Positions 54,101 to 59,381 of a stretch of DNA of 64,000 bases are shown here, piece by piece; position 1 is the first letter of the stretch, and every line of letters begins with the position of its first letter. Position numbers and translations under genes: made by a program. The notes beneath the pieces were generated by a model, which was not told where the DNA came from, made no database searches, and was given only the letters and a program-made list of their open reading frames with translations. This DNA is from Enoplolaimus lenunculus (taxonomy: Eukaryota > Nematoda > Enoplea > Enoplida > Thoracostomopsidae), in NCBI GenBank assembly GCA_030248215.1, contig JASANG010003904.1, forward strand, positions 1-64,000. Direction: 5' to 3'.

Positions 54101-56021
54101 GTGGGATTGAAATTTTTAGAGAACATTATGATAAGTGCTACCTGTTTTAAAACAGCACATTCTTCTTCGGGTGATTATAGAAAAACGTATATTGTTGCGT
54201 GTTATTTGGTTTCTGAGGCGTAGTTAGTATATTAAAAGGGAATGTTCATTTTGAAAACGTTTCTACTGTTTTTACCGGCCCATGTATAGAACAGGGCCGG
54301 AACGGTAGCATAAGCATATTTCTAAGCCTAAGCCTAAGCGAAGCGTATAGATGAGCCTATTCCTAAACCTAAGCCTAAGCCTAAGCAAAAAAATTAGTCT
54401 AAAGCTTAAACTAACTCTATTATATCCGCTCCGGAAAACTATCCGGCCCTGTTCTATACATGGGCCATTTTACCATCAGAAAAAGTTTCTACTGTTTTAC
54501 CAAATGAAAAAGTTTTTAAAGCTCGTGGATAAGCTCACAATTAAAATATATTTAATTTGATTGTTGTTCATTTTGCTTGATTTTTGTTTCCAAAAATTTA
54601 CACTTTGTTTAAGCGTGAAACCAGCGTTGAAAAAAGTGTCTAAATATGATCAGAAGTAAGTCATCATTCGTTAACATTTTATGCATTATACAATGTTTTT
54701 AATATTAATGTAACTATCTACTCTAATTTGCACAATCTAAGCTGCTGTATTTTTGGATTAAGTCTTCCTGGATAATTAATTTCTATTTTAATCAGGCCCG
54801 TAGCCAGACCATCTTGATAGGAATGCTAAACATTTTGCAGGTGAGGTATGAAAGGGGGTTCGATGACATTTACAAAGTATGTTGAAAACTTTCTAGAGGG
54901 GCCGAAATTCTTACAGGGTCACTGAAGCACCCTATCATCCACCCCTTGCCTATGGGCCCACGTTAGCGGTTCCGGGGAACTTCTAACTGTTTATGGAAGA
55001 AAATAAAAACATTTATTCTTAAATTGTACGCTTCAAAACAATAAAGTCTAAAGCGCGATATGATAGTATAGTGAATACTAAAATGTAGCGTAATTGGTCA
55101 AATTTGAACAGAAATTTATTTTGAGCTCTGTCTGTTTGTTTTAGGTTTGACAAACTGGCAAACATGAAGAAACCCCAGAGCCAAAACTTCCGAAGTGGTT
55201 TGAAAAATGTTAAGAAGAGCGAATTTGCGTTAGAAGAAGAATCTGGAGATGTTAGTTTTTCGTTTTTACTACATTTTGTATTGTATTTTTTGTACATGCT
55301 ATTATTAAGCAAGACTTGTCAGAACAGCACGATCGGGTTGACTCCTTTCTTCGAAGTACTTCGAATATGCATGGTTTTTCCGCTAAATTTCTCCGAAACA
55401 TATGGCCACGCTGGGAATTGAACCTAGAACCTTTCGCTCGCGAGTCAAGCGCGTTACCTATGATATTTTTTACATTTGTAGTAAAACTAATACGTTTTTA
55501 AAACGAAAGTTTGTTCGAAATTTCCTATTTACGTCATAATTTTTACCAAGTCAAAGTTTCCAGCACAGCTCTCTGTCTCTCCAAACATGGTTTTTCTTGA
55601 GTAAGCTCAGTATAACAAGTCTACAAGTTTGCGACGGTGCCATATATGGTTAAAATTTTGGTTGTGATTCCTGCTGGAAATGCAATGGCATGCGTGGTTT
55701 GGCCCATGTTACTTTCAGACACGTCCCGGTTTCTGGTCGGTCTGTAAAAGAGTAGGCTTACATGATGACTATATATTTTTTGCTTAAGTTTAAGCTTAGG
55801 CTTGAGCTTAGGCTTAGGCTTAGGAATACGCTTTTGCAACGATTAGGCTTAGGCTTTGGCCTTAGACATACGATTAAACTACTGTTACGGCCCTAAAAGT
55901 AAAATTGGCTGATGGTTTCCTAATTATATGAGCCAGTGGCTTATAAACTCGTAATATATGTAATGCTGTAATTAACAGTGATTGCTTTACATTTCAGAAA
56001 GAGAAGCCAGAATGGGCGTAA
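36119..56021 (+). CDS. tni: Troponin I, nine coding exons
   Basis: Inhibitory subunit of muscle troponin, holding actomyosin off at low Ca2+ through actin and troponin C. Exons by eye: 36119-36172, 37536-37559, 39759-39884, 40815-40941, 42232-42332, 42878-42921, 54614-54655, 55145-55250, 55998-56021; all GT-AG, 215 aa. Diagnostic parts: an acidic start [16 protein letters not shown]; basic [41 protein letters not shown] (about 56-75), the invertebrate TnI signature; a coiled-coil segment; [16 protein letters not shown] then [11 protein letters not shown] (about 144-170), the troponin T-binding and inhibitory regions; and the C-terminus KEKPEWA. An in-frame TAA just before the ATG fixes the start. 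The closest remembered relative is nematode TnI. Intron 3 carries an acceptor array and intron 6 (11.7 kb) an opposite-strand gene. No alternative exon pair was recognised. Confidence 0.93.
36552..36864. mobile_element. Hairpin-ended MITE 1 in troponin I intron 1
   Basis: GGTAAAACCAAGAGTGGATG...AAGAGTATGCAACTG at the left is matched in reverse by GTTGCACACTCTTTATATC...GCACTCTTGGTA at the right, an imperfect terminal repeat of about 35 bp. Internal GGGGGTCAATGT and CGACCCCCCTAAGGG form a second inverted pair. It is abutted directly by a related element. Confidence 0.65.
36866..37205. mobile_element. Hairpin-ended MITE 2 in troponin I intron 1
   Basis: TACCAAGAGTGTATAATGG...GAGTATGACACT at the left and AGTGTCACACTCTTCC...TATACACTCTTGGTA at the right form an inverted repeat of about 35 bp. 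The interior holds CCCCGCCCTTGATTGAGG and CCCTCAATCAAGGGGGGGGG in inverted orientation. It shares the ACCAAGAGTG terminus with the neighbour at 36552-36864, so the two elements sit end to end. Confidence 0.7.
37950..38046 (+). mobile_element. TTAGGC-core MITE, family A, right-hand fragment
   Basis: AACGCTTAGGTGTAAGCTCA, GGCTCAGGCTTAGGCATA and the right end TTCTGCCCCTGTACTATACA are recognisable; the left terminus is missing. Troponin I intron 2. Confidence 0.65.
38047..39758. other. Rest of troponin I intron 2
   Basis: Non-coding. Contains a decayed TTAGGC-type core near 38425-38470 and two related segments, near 38120-38165 and 39110-39170, sharing CGGCATCGGC/CGGCACCGGC and TATCCGG words around GGTCGCACCC/GGGTGCGACC. 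Confidence 0.4.
40315..40832 (+). repeat. Array of 11 tandem copies of the troponin I exon 4 acceptor
   Basis: The unit of 44-50 bp is ACTCAATTAAAAATTG, a T tract, CAG, and then the exon start CAATTGTTGATGGCAAAA. The CAG of successive copies is at about 40341, 40388, 40435, 40485, 40531, 40577, 40624, 40669, 40719, 40763 and 40812. Only the last continues into coding sequence (GCTGCCGAAGATTTG). Units differ mainly in T-tract length and one or two bases. Each copy holds a polypyrimidine tract, the AG and the first 18 exon bases, so all look like usable 3' splice sites. Confidence 0.95.
40942..41913. other. Troponin I intron 4, first part
   Basis: Non-coding. At 41165-41222 the sequence ATTGGCGCAGCGTATGCTAC then AGTTGCCAGAAGTAGACGGAATCAG resembles the end of exon 4 (GAATTGCCTGAAGTCGAAGG then AATTAG) and may be a decayed partial copy of the exon tail. 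Confidence 0.45.
41914..42100 (+). mobile_element. TTAGGC-core MITE, family B
   Basis: GGCCCATGTTACTTTAAGGGG at the left and CGTCCCTTAAAGTAACATTGG at the right. Two hexamer blocks (three TTAGGC units, then CGCTTAGGCTTATACTTAGG) are separated by AACACATTTTTGCAACG. Troponin I intron 4. Confidence 0.85.
42370..42552 (+). mobile_element. TTAGGC-core MITE, family A
   Basis: GGCCCATGTAAAAATCAGGGG at the left and TGCCTCTGTTCTTTACATTAG at the right, with two core blocks (GCTTAGGCTTACGCTTAGG and TTACGCTTAGGCTTAGGC). Troponin I intron 5, 37 bp after exon 5. Confidence 0.85.
43710..43715 (-). terminator. Polyadenylation signal of the nested opposite-strand gene
   Basis: TTTATT on the + strand gives AATAAA on the minus strand, 54 bp beyond the stop codon of the 2300-codon frame. 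Confidence 0.5.
43770..50672 (-). CDS. Giant secreted-looking disordered protein, 2300 aa, intronless, nested in troponin I intron 6
   Basis: A single uninterrupted frame of 2300 codons. Such length in AT-rich DNA cannot be chance, so the gene is real or very recently was. The start [20 protein letters not shown] plus YCTE looks like a signal peptide cut near residue 22. The rest is rich in Asn, Ser, Arg, Lys, Gln and Thr, with many N-glycosylation sequons and many basic clusters (for example SKRKRPVK), no later membrane segment, and about eight cysteines, all in the first 900 residues, including CPWC at 202-205. Short amphipathic segments recur in a disordered background: [11 protein letters not shown] at 557, [12 protein letters not shown] at 671, LEKLLAGYL near 1450. 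I recognise no family. A secreted or matrix protein processed at basic sites is one guess. It is convergent to its host intron and lacks any retroelement motif. Confidence 0.8.
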   Translation of the reverse strand: MLHLTVITINAVTFCLLIKSYCTELRNVNVDKPQQRSVAKYRSVSAQIQPQWYLKDNFLEKSTDNQLEQRDFEKHIHRSLDLKQLAAINRQSKTLKETQRDAARRRTNPLAISSQNPIVCAREISLESDGTTLDFSGGETGIELALAPFAVINCLFRRNTRITNALLKSSEHFGLNLSSDEWKLAEILSQLHTEQTSAVTNCPWCNSKSNSFQLHRRPARRFHERNSFKPKLNSKLNSNSQLSKFQTASAYKHLAKTYRTTHINDSSVVLDLLLKHRQKSVKSRNFRPTNFERGSANLKAQPTAGAESAATQNISKVSLTKFKSSQHRYSSNGNLNANNKSSVQNSDKVASSKSETSTPSSIRQLSPEFNFLSQRKLELPTRFPARQISTPKQFSLLSRAKVAPQLRRRKPELKAPIIATPGQPKKLPENQRNRLRNHQNNTANEKTSFAHNPPRISSGNPLRQITNGYRERSFQETTNRKQQNFSSRKNVPKVDTDVHIFTNHRSGTSNTKQNLPNKMRPTQSRVQSTNLDRTRNQGTESPTANKNAGNARLTNRNQTLEILEHYLNAIGSRAVSPIEMHVSRTFYNPDYGFNLQKQYPRRRYKHISPGPQGTDPHNSIIEQHISSSLYGDDLLTTGSYPKLKPSNSFQFKLKDDFNSNYSVSVESQPENQTIETILKHFLMKSFVDAKSVEISSPVLNRTPSFLNPKLTNLLIRKPRQAATKYGSFPNRPTSSVQQGKINQYTIPSSHELDHDDEKSPMNSPYSSKASDSFGKVLFQNGKPTFLLLNPDSSKHQNAAASNEKRTLETWSNYSNNDSGEVEWSSSPKYKLIPVNAINELRNTSSRRQFLTLTSVDKAEYECQRPKTTDDSYSLNRLKTESKIHPESVGLNQKRLKPILSRPKSGFTAISTTFQKPNAHLDIKSVINRQNETKINTNLKSIENLTSNFANLKNSSALGSIFSILSPTAAPDSVNYLRRSLIATNRRKSEPFQAVEDSSSNQTPVPTLQNSKRRKQSVQLGIRNNPPTKANSPQPEISLQSEQFNRTSVEKGTEEILYITGYDHKNGVLKLSNPFQVANTSETDQLFHVKGLVFKPHPASTELEKSPRQSEETLQRRRENSSEIRTETNDQESRETKQIKESSKRNVEGGENDENLSRELRVAPQQVSLSIFPRVNWVVKTARSRFFNRRETVRDKSTPSSNETGSRQIGLELAYRPEVLHRNRSGGNNNTQRDVKPTEHNSPFIEISATKSRTHFIAQTTPLTPSKIAENQLLSIAYQDAKTHVTTVVPRFTQNFRFGNTPTNIEPRKDKEILKKETITELNNKIKSTTKPHNPEQLQNQASTLLNAVDVTRATRNQRRPNLHIKHNEQRINSSRKNHVFQTRPFPPSRTHFKRNSHQNWPQQTNTEHGERFKFNSSHNPSSQLLSSTRFYDRNNYSNYQPPNLSLENNTSNLEKLLAGYLSPIDEFIRLNQNRATRSRSKETLSSYEQLQTDNDPLNYREHISAYDRAARIGPAMYKSSNRQIPFPNSPTSSSSFHGSSAELTAPRLAFNQDYFTYSPTRQKQQLTANELFESLIKDKVKQLQSATNSKRKRPVKLAAKRYDMASGENFATNNDKFGQLSMSGESEKPQKQSTVREIATRKTPIVDSVEQGQFAAEVGNLLADLNQEAQRYPARKTSKRILPLEIRKSNTDSLNSIKYPVEKANTSNQNRHDLNNLANQNKRKIDERKKLLKQRFLKFRETENFKDSEDQLQNERRTVVNKFKQKQENKDTETTNQMLPYLEHHPVELSKSAVSLLRSLYSEINSRIEEHANEKPLLNPNSESSTKSSTLFENVSLSSKNKLKQLFNHFSNITSAGTITKPKIYSDWKQINHNNSPNNKKDTRRRNRNDKLQNLVKKIRKLSINQNHSQNNPLTATNGNAVANQKQAKTFYSDELNLLPKTKQANQRRSGLQKHKEHHHTSNDPANSNSEQLRNALIEQSTNEKLRQRGFFDLQNQNHHTITVRKSRIPNVQTKAIYTNGTESANGQPEVGYSLSISITPPNDEITSTEEISAAETDTSSQLPRATSQLKPIKPIVSNRTVAIWQSSVELNKKRKYTMKKTAELNSNQKRKYRIRPPTTWSRSGPAKKAQRRKGFADLDEKSSEPVITAEDVLYYPFNPITYGSLTAINQFLAQNNRTEAQIATGRSNATKRKKKPKSRKSKLKNKPKISSKAAVKEHLKFGGRKNDNSDYYKTDLLKSKPLGTVELRLVDLKPKSGKKLTTNEQSPSHSNSGHTSLFQKNFYTTNPFQLINVHPYRIS
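50673..50895. other. Upstream region of the nested gene
   Basis: About 220 bp between the ATG of the minus-strand frame and the next MITE. No unambiguous promoter element is visible. Confidence 0.3.
50896..51083 (+). mobile_element. TTAGGC-core MITE, family B
   Basis: GGCCCATGTTACTTTTAGGGG at the left and CGCCACTAAAAGTAACATTG then GCC at the right: inverted repeats with matching changes on both arms (TTTTAGGGG/CTAAAAG). Core blocks TTGCTTAGGCTTAGGC and TTAGGCTAAGGCTTAGG. It lies just upstream of the nested gene, within the same troponin intron. Confidence 0.85.
51420..51660. mobile_element. Foldback element centred on a GTTAACGAGTGG palindrome
   Basis: The core GGTTAACGAGTGGTAATTTT then TAAAATTGCCACTCGTTAACC (51505-51545) is an almost perfect inverted repeat. 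Pairing continues outward with gaps (CATATCCTGAGG with CCTTAGGACAAAATAT; TTAATACG with CGTATTAA), so about 240 bp can fold back. No coding capacity. Confidence 0.65.
51661..54276. other. Troponin I intron 6, distal part
   Basis: Non-coding. CGCTTCGCT/CTCGCGAG words near 51700-51830 and 52370 are shared with the GGGCCGG-type elements. A 52720-52810 stretch resembles the GGATCCGCC short subfamily. Patches rich in GGCTCCGG/CTCCGGC near 53640-54020 look like decayed repeats. No exon supported. Confidence 0.4.
54277..54466 (-). mobile_element. TTAGGC-core MITE, family A, best-preserved ends
   Basis: GGCCCATGTATAGAACAGGG is matched exactly in reverse by CCCTGTTCTATACATGGGCC. The immediate flanks TTTTTACC and ATTTTACC differ at one base, suggesting an 8-bp target duplication as in hAT elements. 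The core reads CCTAAGCCTAAGC and CCTAAACCTAAGCCTAAGCC. The clean arms imply a young copy. Troponin I intron 6, 147 bp before exon 7. Confidence 0.85.
55395..55460 (-). other. Partial tRNA-like sequence
   Basis: On the minus strand, GCGCTTGACTCGCGAGCG, then GGTTCTAGGTTCAATTCC (B box) and CAGCGTGGCCA, reads like the anticodon arm, T arm and 3' acceptor strand of a tRNA. The 5' acceptor strand and a proper D arm are missing, so it is a fragment, probably from a tRNA-derived repeat, not a functional gene. Troponin I intron 8. Confidence 0.5.
55701..55909 (+). mobile_element. TTAGGC-core MITE, family B
   Basis: GGCCCATGTTACTTTCAGAC at the left and GGCCCTAAAAGTAAAATTGGC at the right; core GAGCTTAGGCTTAGGCTTAGG and GATTAGGCTTAGGC. 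Last intron of troponin I, 88 bp before the final exon. Confidence 0.8.
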
Positions 56022-56200
56022 GAAATGACGGTTAATCAACAAGTGGTTTTGCTCAGTGCCAAAATCGTAAATTTTGTTTATTTTGAAAAGAAAGACAACA
56101 TAAAAATAGCAATTCAAGTGCTCATATTTCAGGCGAGTCGTAGGATACTGTTTTTAGTCTGCTGTAACTTTTAAACAAGTGCGTTCGCTGTCTTGTAATT

Positions 56201-56206
56201 AATAAA
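56201..56206 (+). terminator. Polyadenylation signal of troponin I
   Basis: AATAAA 180 bp after the stop codon (56019-56021). It is the first canonical signal after the gene. Confidence 0.5.
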
Positions 56207-56250
56207 ATTGTAGTGCAAACTATTAATTCACAGTTTACGGTTTAATGATA

Positions 56251-56464
56251 CACGGTAAAAAATGATGAGTCAATTTGAATCTCTCCGAAATAGGCTTTTC
56301 CTGACTATTCAGTGAAAATTCGACTCCGCCAGAGTCAAGTTCGATTCACTGAATCGCTCAGTGAGTCGAATTCAACTCTGACGGAGTCGAATTTGACTCA
56401 TTTTGTGTAGTCAGGAAAAGCCTATTTCGGAGCGAGTGAATTTGACTCACCATTTTTTACAGTG
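56251..56464 (+). mobile_element. TA-flanked foldback MITE with GAGTCAA arrays, copy 3
   Basis: TA at 56249-56250 and 56465-56466; termini CACGGTAAAAAATGATGAGTC and GACTCACCATTTTTTACAGTG. It contains three exact TGAGTCA/TGACTCA heptamers. It is inserted about 45 bp after the presumed troponin I polyadenylation signal. Confidence 0.8.
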
Positions 56465-56466
56465 TA

Positions 56467-57260
56467 CGATATGACCTTCTAAAAATTAAACACAGTGATG
56501 CTACGCATTCCTAAACATATGAGCTCTTAACTCAGCATGAATTTTGGTTTTTTATTGTTCATAATTTTTATACAACATATTATATATATTGCAAATTTTC
56601 GTATTCTTTTGGTAAATAAAGTTTTCTTATTTAATTTCTCAACCTAGTATTTGTAAAACAAATTTAAAAACGAGTTTTAGAGCAAAGCTTCCGCGTCTGT
56701 AATTCCACTCTCTTAACTCACGCAATAGGTTTTCAAATCTGCTAACAGGCAACTGTTTTTGGAAGGATCTTTCTGCTTTGTTGAAACGCATGGCCCATGT
56801 ATCGGACAGGAGCCCCTTCGCCACCCTTTGGTTACGAGTCCGCTGCTGCAAAACATCACCTGTGCCTTTTGAACAACCCATGCAACACCTTTCGCTTGAA
56901 CCGCAATGTAGCTTACTTTTATACTCACAATTTGAAAGCGTAGCCCAGTTCTAAGAATTAGGAAGAAACCTTTAAAAGCATTGAACTTCGAACCAAATTT
57001 TAAAGAGATTGAAGTAACATTTAGCTTATTTGCCACGGCATTTTACAACAGAAATGGTTGCTGCCAAACCCTGCTTCAACTCAGGTTGTAAAGCATCCAG
57101 TTAATCGATAAATTGGCACCCTTAAAATTTTAGACCGTGGCACAAAACAGCAAAACTTGCAATACTGCAAATACAGCTACTTGTTATTCTCACACAATGT
57201 ACTCTCAGTGCTTTCAGGCCGCCGCAAAAAATTGCAACAATACATACGGATGAGACATGT
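56467..57260. other. Non-coding stretch
   Basis: Overlapping minus-strand frames at 56639-57036 have some protein-like texture, but no domain and no splice context that I could defend. Confidence 0.35.
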
Positions 57261-57454
57261 GGGCACATTTAATGATCGGGGGCGGAAAATTTTTCTGCGG
57301 AACTGTAAATTAGACTAAGGTATAAGCTCATTCTTACGCTTAGGTTTAGCCTTCTGCTTAGGTATAAGCGCAATCTTACGCTTAAATTTAGCCTTAGACT
57401 CAGGCTTACAAATATGCTTATACTACTGTAATGGTTCTGTTCTATAAACTAGCC
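57261..57454 (+). mobile_element. TTAGGC-core MITE, family A, degenerate
   Basis: TTTAATGATCGGGGGCGGAA at the left, core blocks TTACGCTTAGGTTTAGCC and TTACGCTTAAATTTAGCC, and the right end GGTTCTGTTCTATAAACTAG. Confidence 0.65.
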
Positions 57455-59139
57455 GATATGTGCAAAAATAAATATTCAGACTATTGCTTGTACCTTACTG
57501 TATTGACCCGGATAAAAGGGGTCTGTTATTTATTATAATTCACTCTTGGATCCAACACCCTTCTTTTGTACGTTCTGTATTTCGGGCCGAACTGACTTGT
57601 TCCTAGGCAATTTTGTTTACCGCCATCACCGTTACTCTTTTTGCTGGATTTAATAAAGTTTATGCGGGTTGTTTGAGTGTCTGTTAACCCGATGAGTTTA
57701 CACTGATGTAGTGAACATTCAAAATAAGAATCGCTGGTACAAAATGCAAACCATAACATCAGGATTATGTGCGGTGCTACAATGCCTAGATTTGAGGTTT
57801 CCAAACTCAGAAGCATCCAACTTTACCAAACAATATTAAGAATTGATTAACAAAAATAATTTATTAGCAATACGACAATAAAGATTTTGTTTTAATTTGT
57901 CCGCCCACAAGCACACTTATACGATGAAATACTACTTACACTGAGGAAAGAAACGGACGTATTTGGGGGTATTTTCCATTTTGAGGATACGAAGCGAGCT
58001 AGTGATGTCATACTTATCGTTCTCAAGCTTAAGCTTTAGACAAATCATATTTTGCTTTGGGTTAGAGTGAGGCCTAGGTTTATTGGTCGCGATGTATAGC
58101 ATATGGGCTTTCCGTTTGCCGTGGTAGAAAATGTATAGCCAGGAGATCAGCAACACACTTCTGTTTAGTTTCTGAAACCTTGGTTTTCCGCTGATTGGTA
58201 GGAACGGTCAACAGCATGAGTTTCCATAGAAATGGGAAAAGGTGGAAAATCGAAATGAATCGTTTTGCCCTTGGTCCAGTACGGACGGTTAGCCTTGGTT
58301 GATTTGGTGGAAAATTGGGATGACGCCATTCGGTTCAGCACAGCGGTACAACTGGGAACATTAGGCGCATTCGTTAGCCTTTGGTTCTGTATCGATTATT
58401 GGAAAGCTAGGCAAAGTTCGGTAACCGGAAAAAGTGGAAAAGCGTAAAATTTAGATCTATAGAAGAATTCCCTTTGCTGGCTTGGAAATGTTTGAGTTGA
58501 AGTTCGGAAAACGGAACAATTGAAAAATTCAGACGAATATCTGAGGCGTTATTTTGTTTCGAAAGTGGGAAACGTGAAAATTTCAAGGGCCTGTAGAAGA
58601 AAGCACACCTTTGTTGCGACCGCCCCCATGAACGCCCGCAAATTCTAAGAACAGCAAGTAAAATGGGGGTTGCGTTCTAAGCCCTCCCCCGGACTAAAGC
58701 GGTACTCATACTAGAACGCAAAACACATTACACTTCCGACCTTGGTTACCAAACCGGGAATAACACAGTGTTTTAAACTTAAACTTTTTTGTTTTTTAAA
58801 CAAAACCTACGCTACAGATTTTTCCTACTAAATTGGGGCACAACCATCCTTTTGACGTTTCCAATTTTATTTTACAAAGAAAACCCGTCAAACTAAAATG
58901 CCTCTGCTGCACTTCGCGCCATAAATTTACCACCTTAGAAAATTGGAACCCCCTGATGTTTATGGGTATGTATATGCTTTATACTACTGCTACGCCCCTT
59001 GACTGCTGAAAATACGCAGACACAAAGGAACAGTGGTGTCGGCTTCGTCGGCTGACACCCCTGCTAAACAAAGTATATCACGTAAAATTTTGAAACGGAT
59101 CGATAATTTAATTAAAACATTTCGAAGCATTAATTAATA
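57455..59139. other. Non-coding stretch between troponin I and calumenin
   Basis: A decayed hexamer-core element may lie near 58025-58085 (AAGCTTTAGACAAATCATAT). GGAAAA/GTGGAAAA-rich sequence fills 58200-58580. No exon recognised. Convergent genes lie on either side. Confidence 0.4.
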
Positions 59140-59326
59140 GGCCAATGTATAGAACAGGGACGTAACAGTACTATAAGCATATTCCTAAGCTTAAACCTAA
59201 CTTCATCCTAAGCATGAGAAAGAGCTTATCTAAGCGTAAGCTTAATCAAACAATTAGTCTAAAGCTTAAGATTACTCTATTCCAGTTCCGGAGAAAAACG
59301 CTCCGCCCGTAATCTTTACGTGGACC
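59140..59326 (-). mobile_element. TTAGGC-core MITE, family A, reverse orientation
   Basis: GGCCAATGTATAGAACAGGG at the left and CTCCGCCCGTAATCTTTACG then TGGACC at the right; degraded CCTAAGCTTAAACCTAAC core. It ends 55 bp beyond the calumenin stop codon and is probably part of that gene's 3' UTR or flank. Confidence 0.7.
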
Positions 59327-59381
59327 ATGATGGTACGCAATAAACCTGATTTGTCAATATCGAATTTTAAATGTCCAAAAT

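Noticed and set aside
55395-55460. Functional tRNA gene
   Set aside because: The 5' acceptor strand and D arm are missing, so only a fragment is supported.
56639-57036. Minus-strand frames with some protein-like texture
   Set aside because: They overlap in two frames, lack a domain, and have no neighbouring exons with compatible splice sites.
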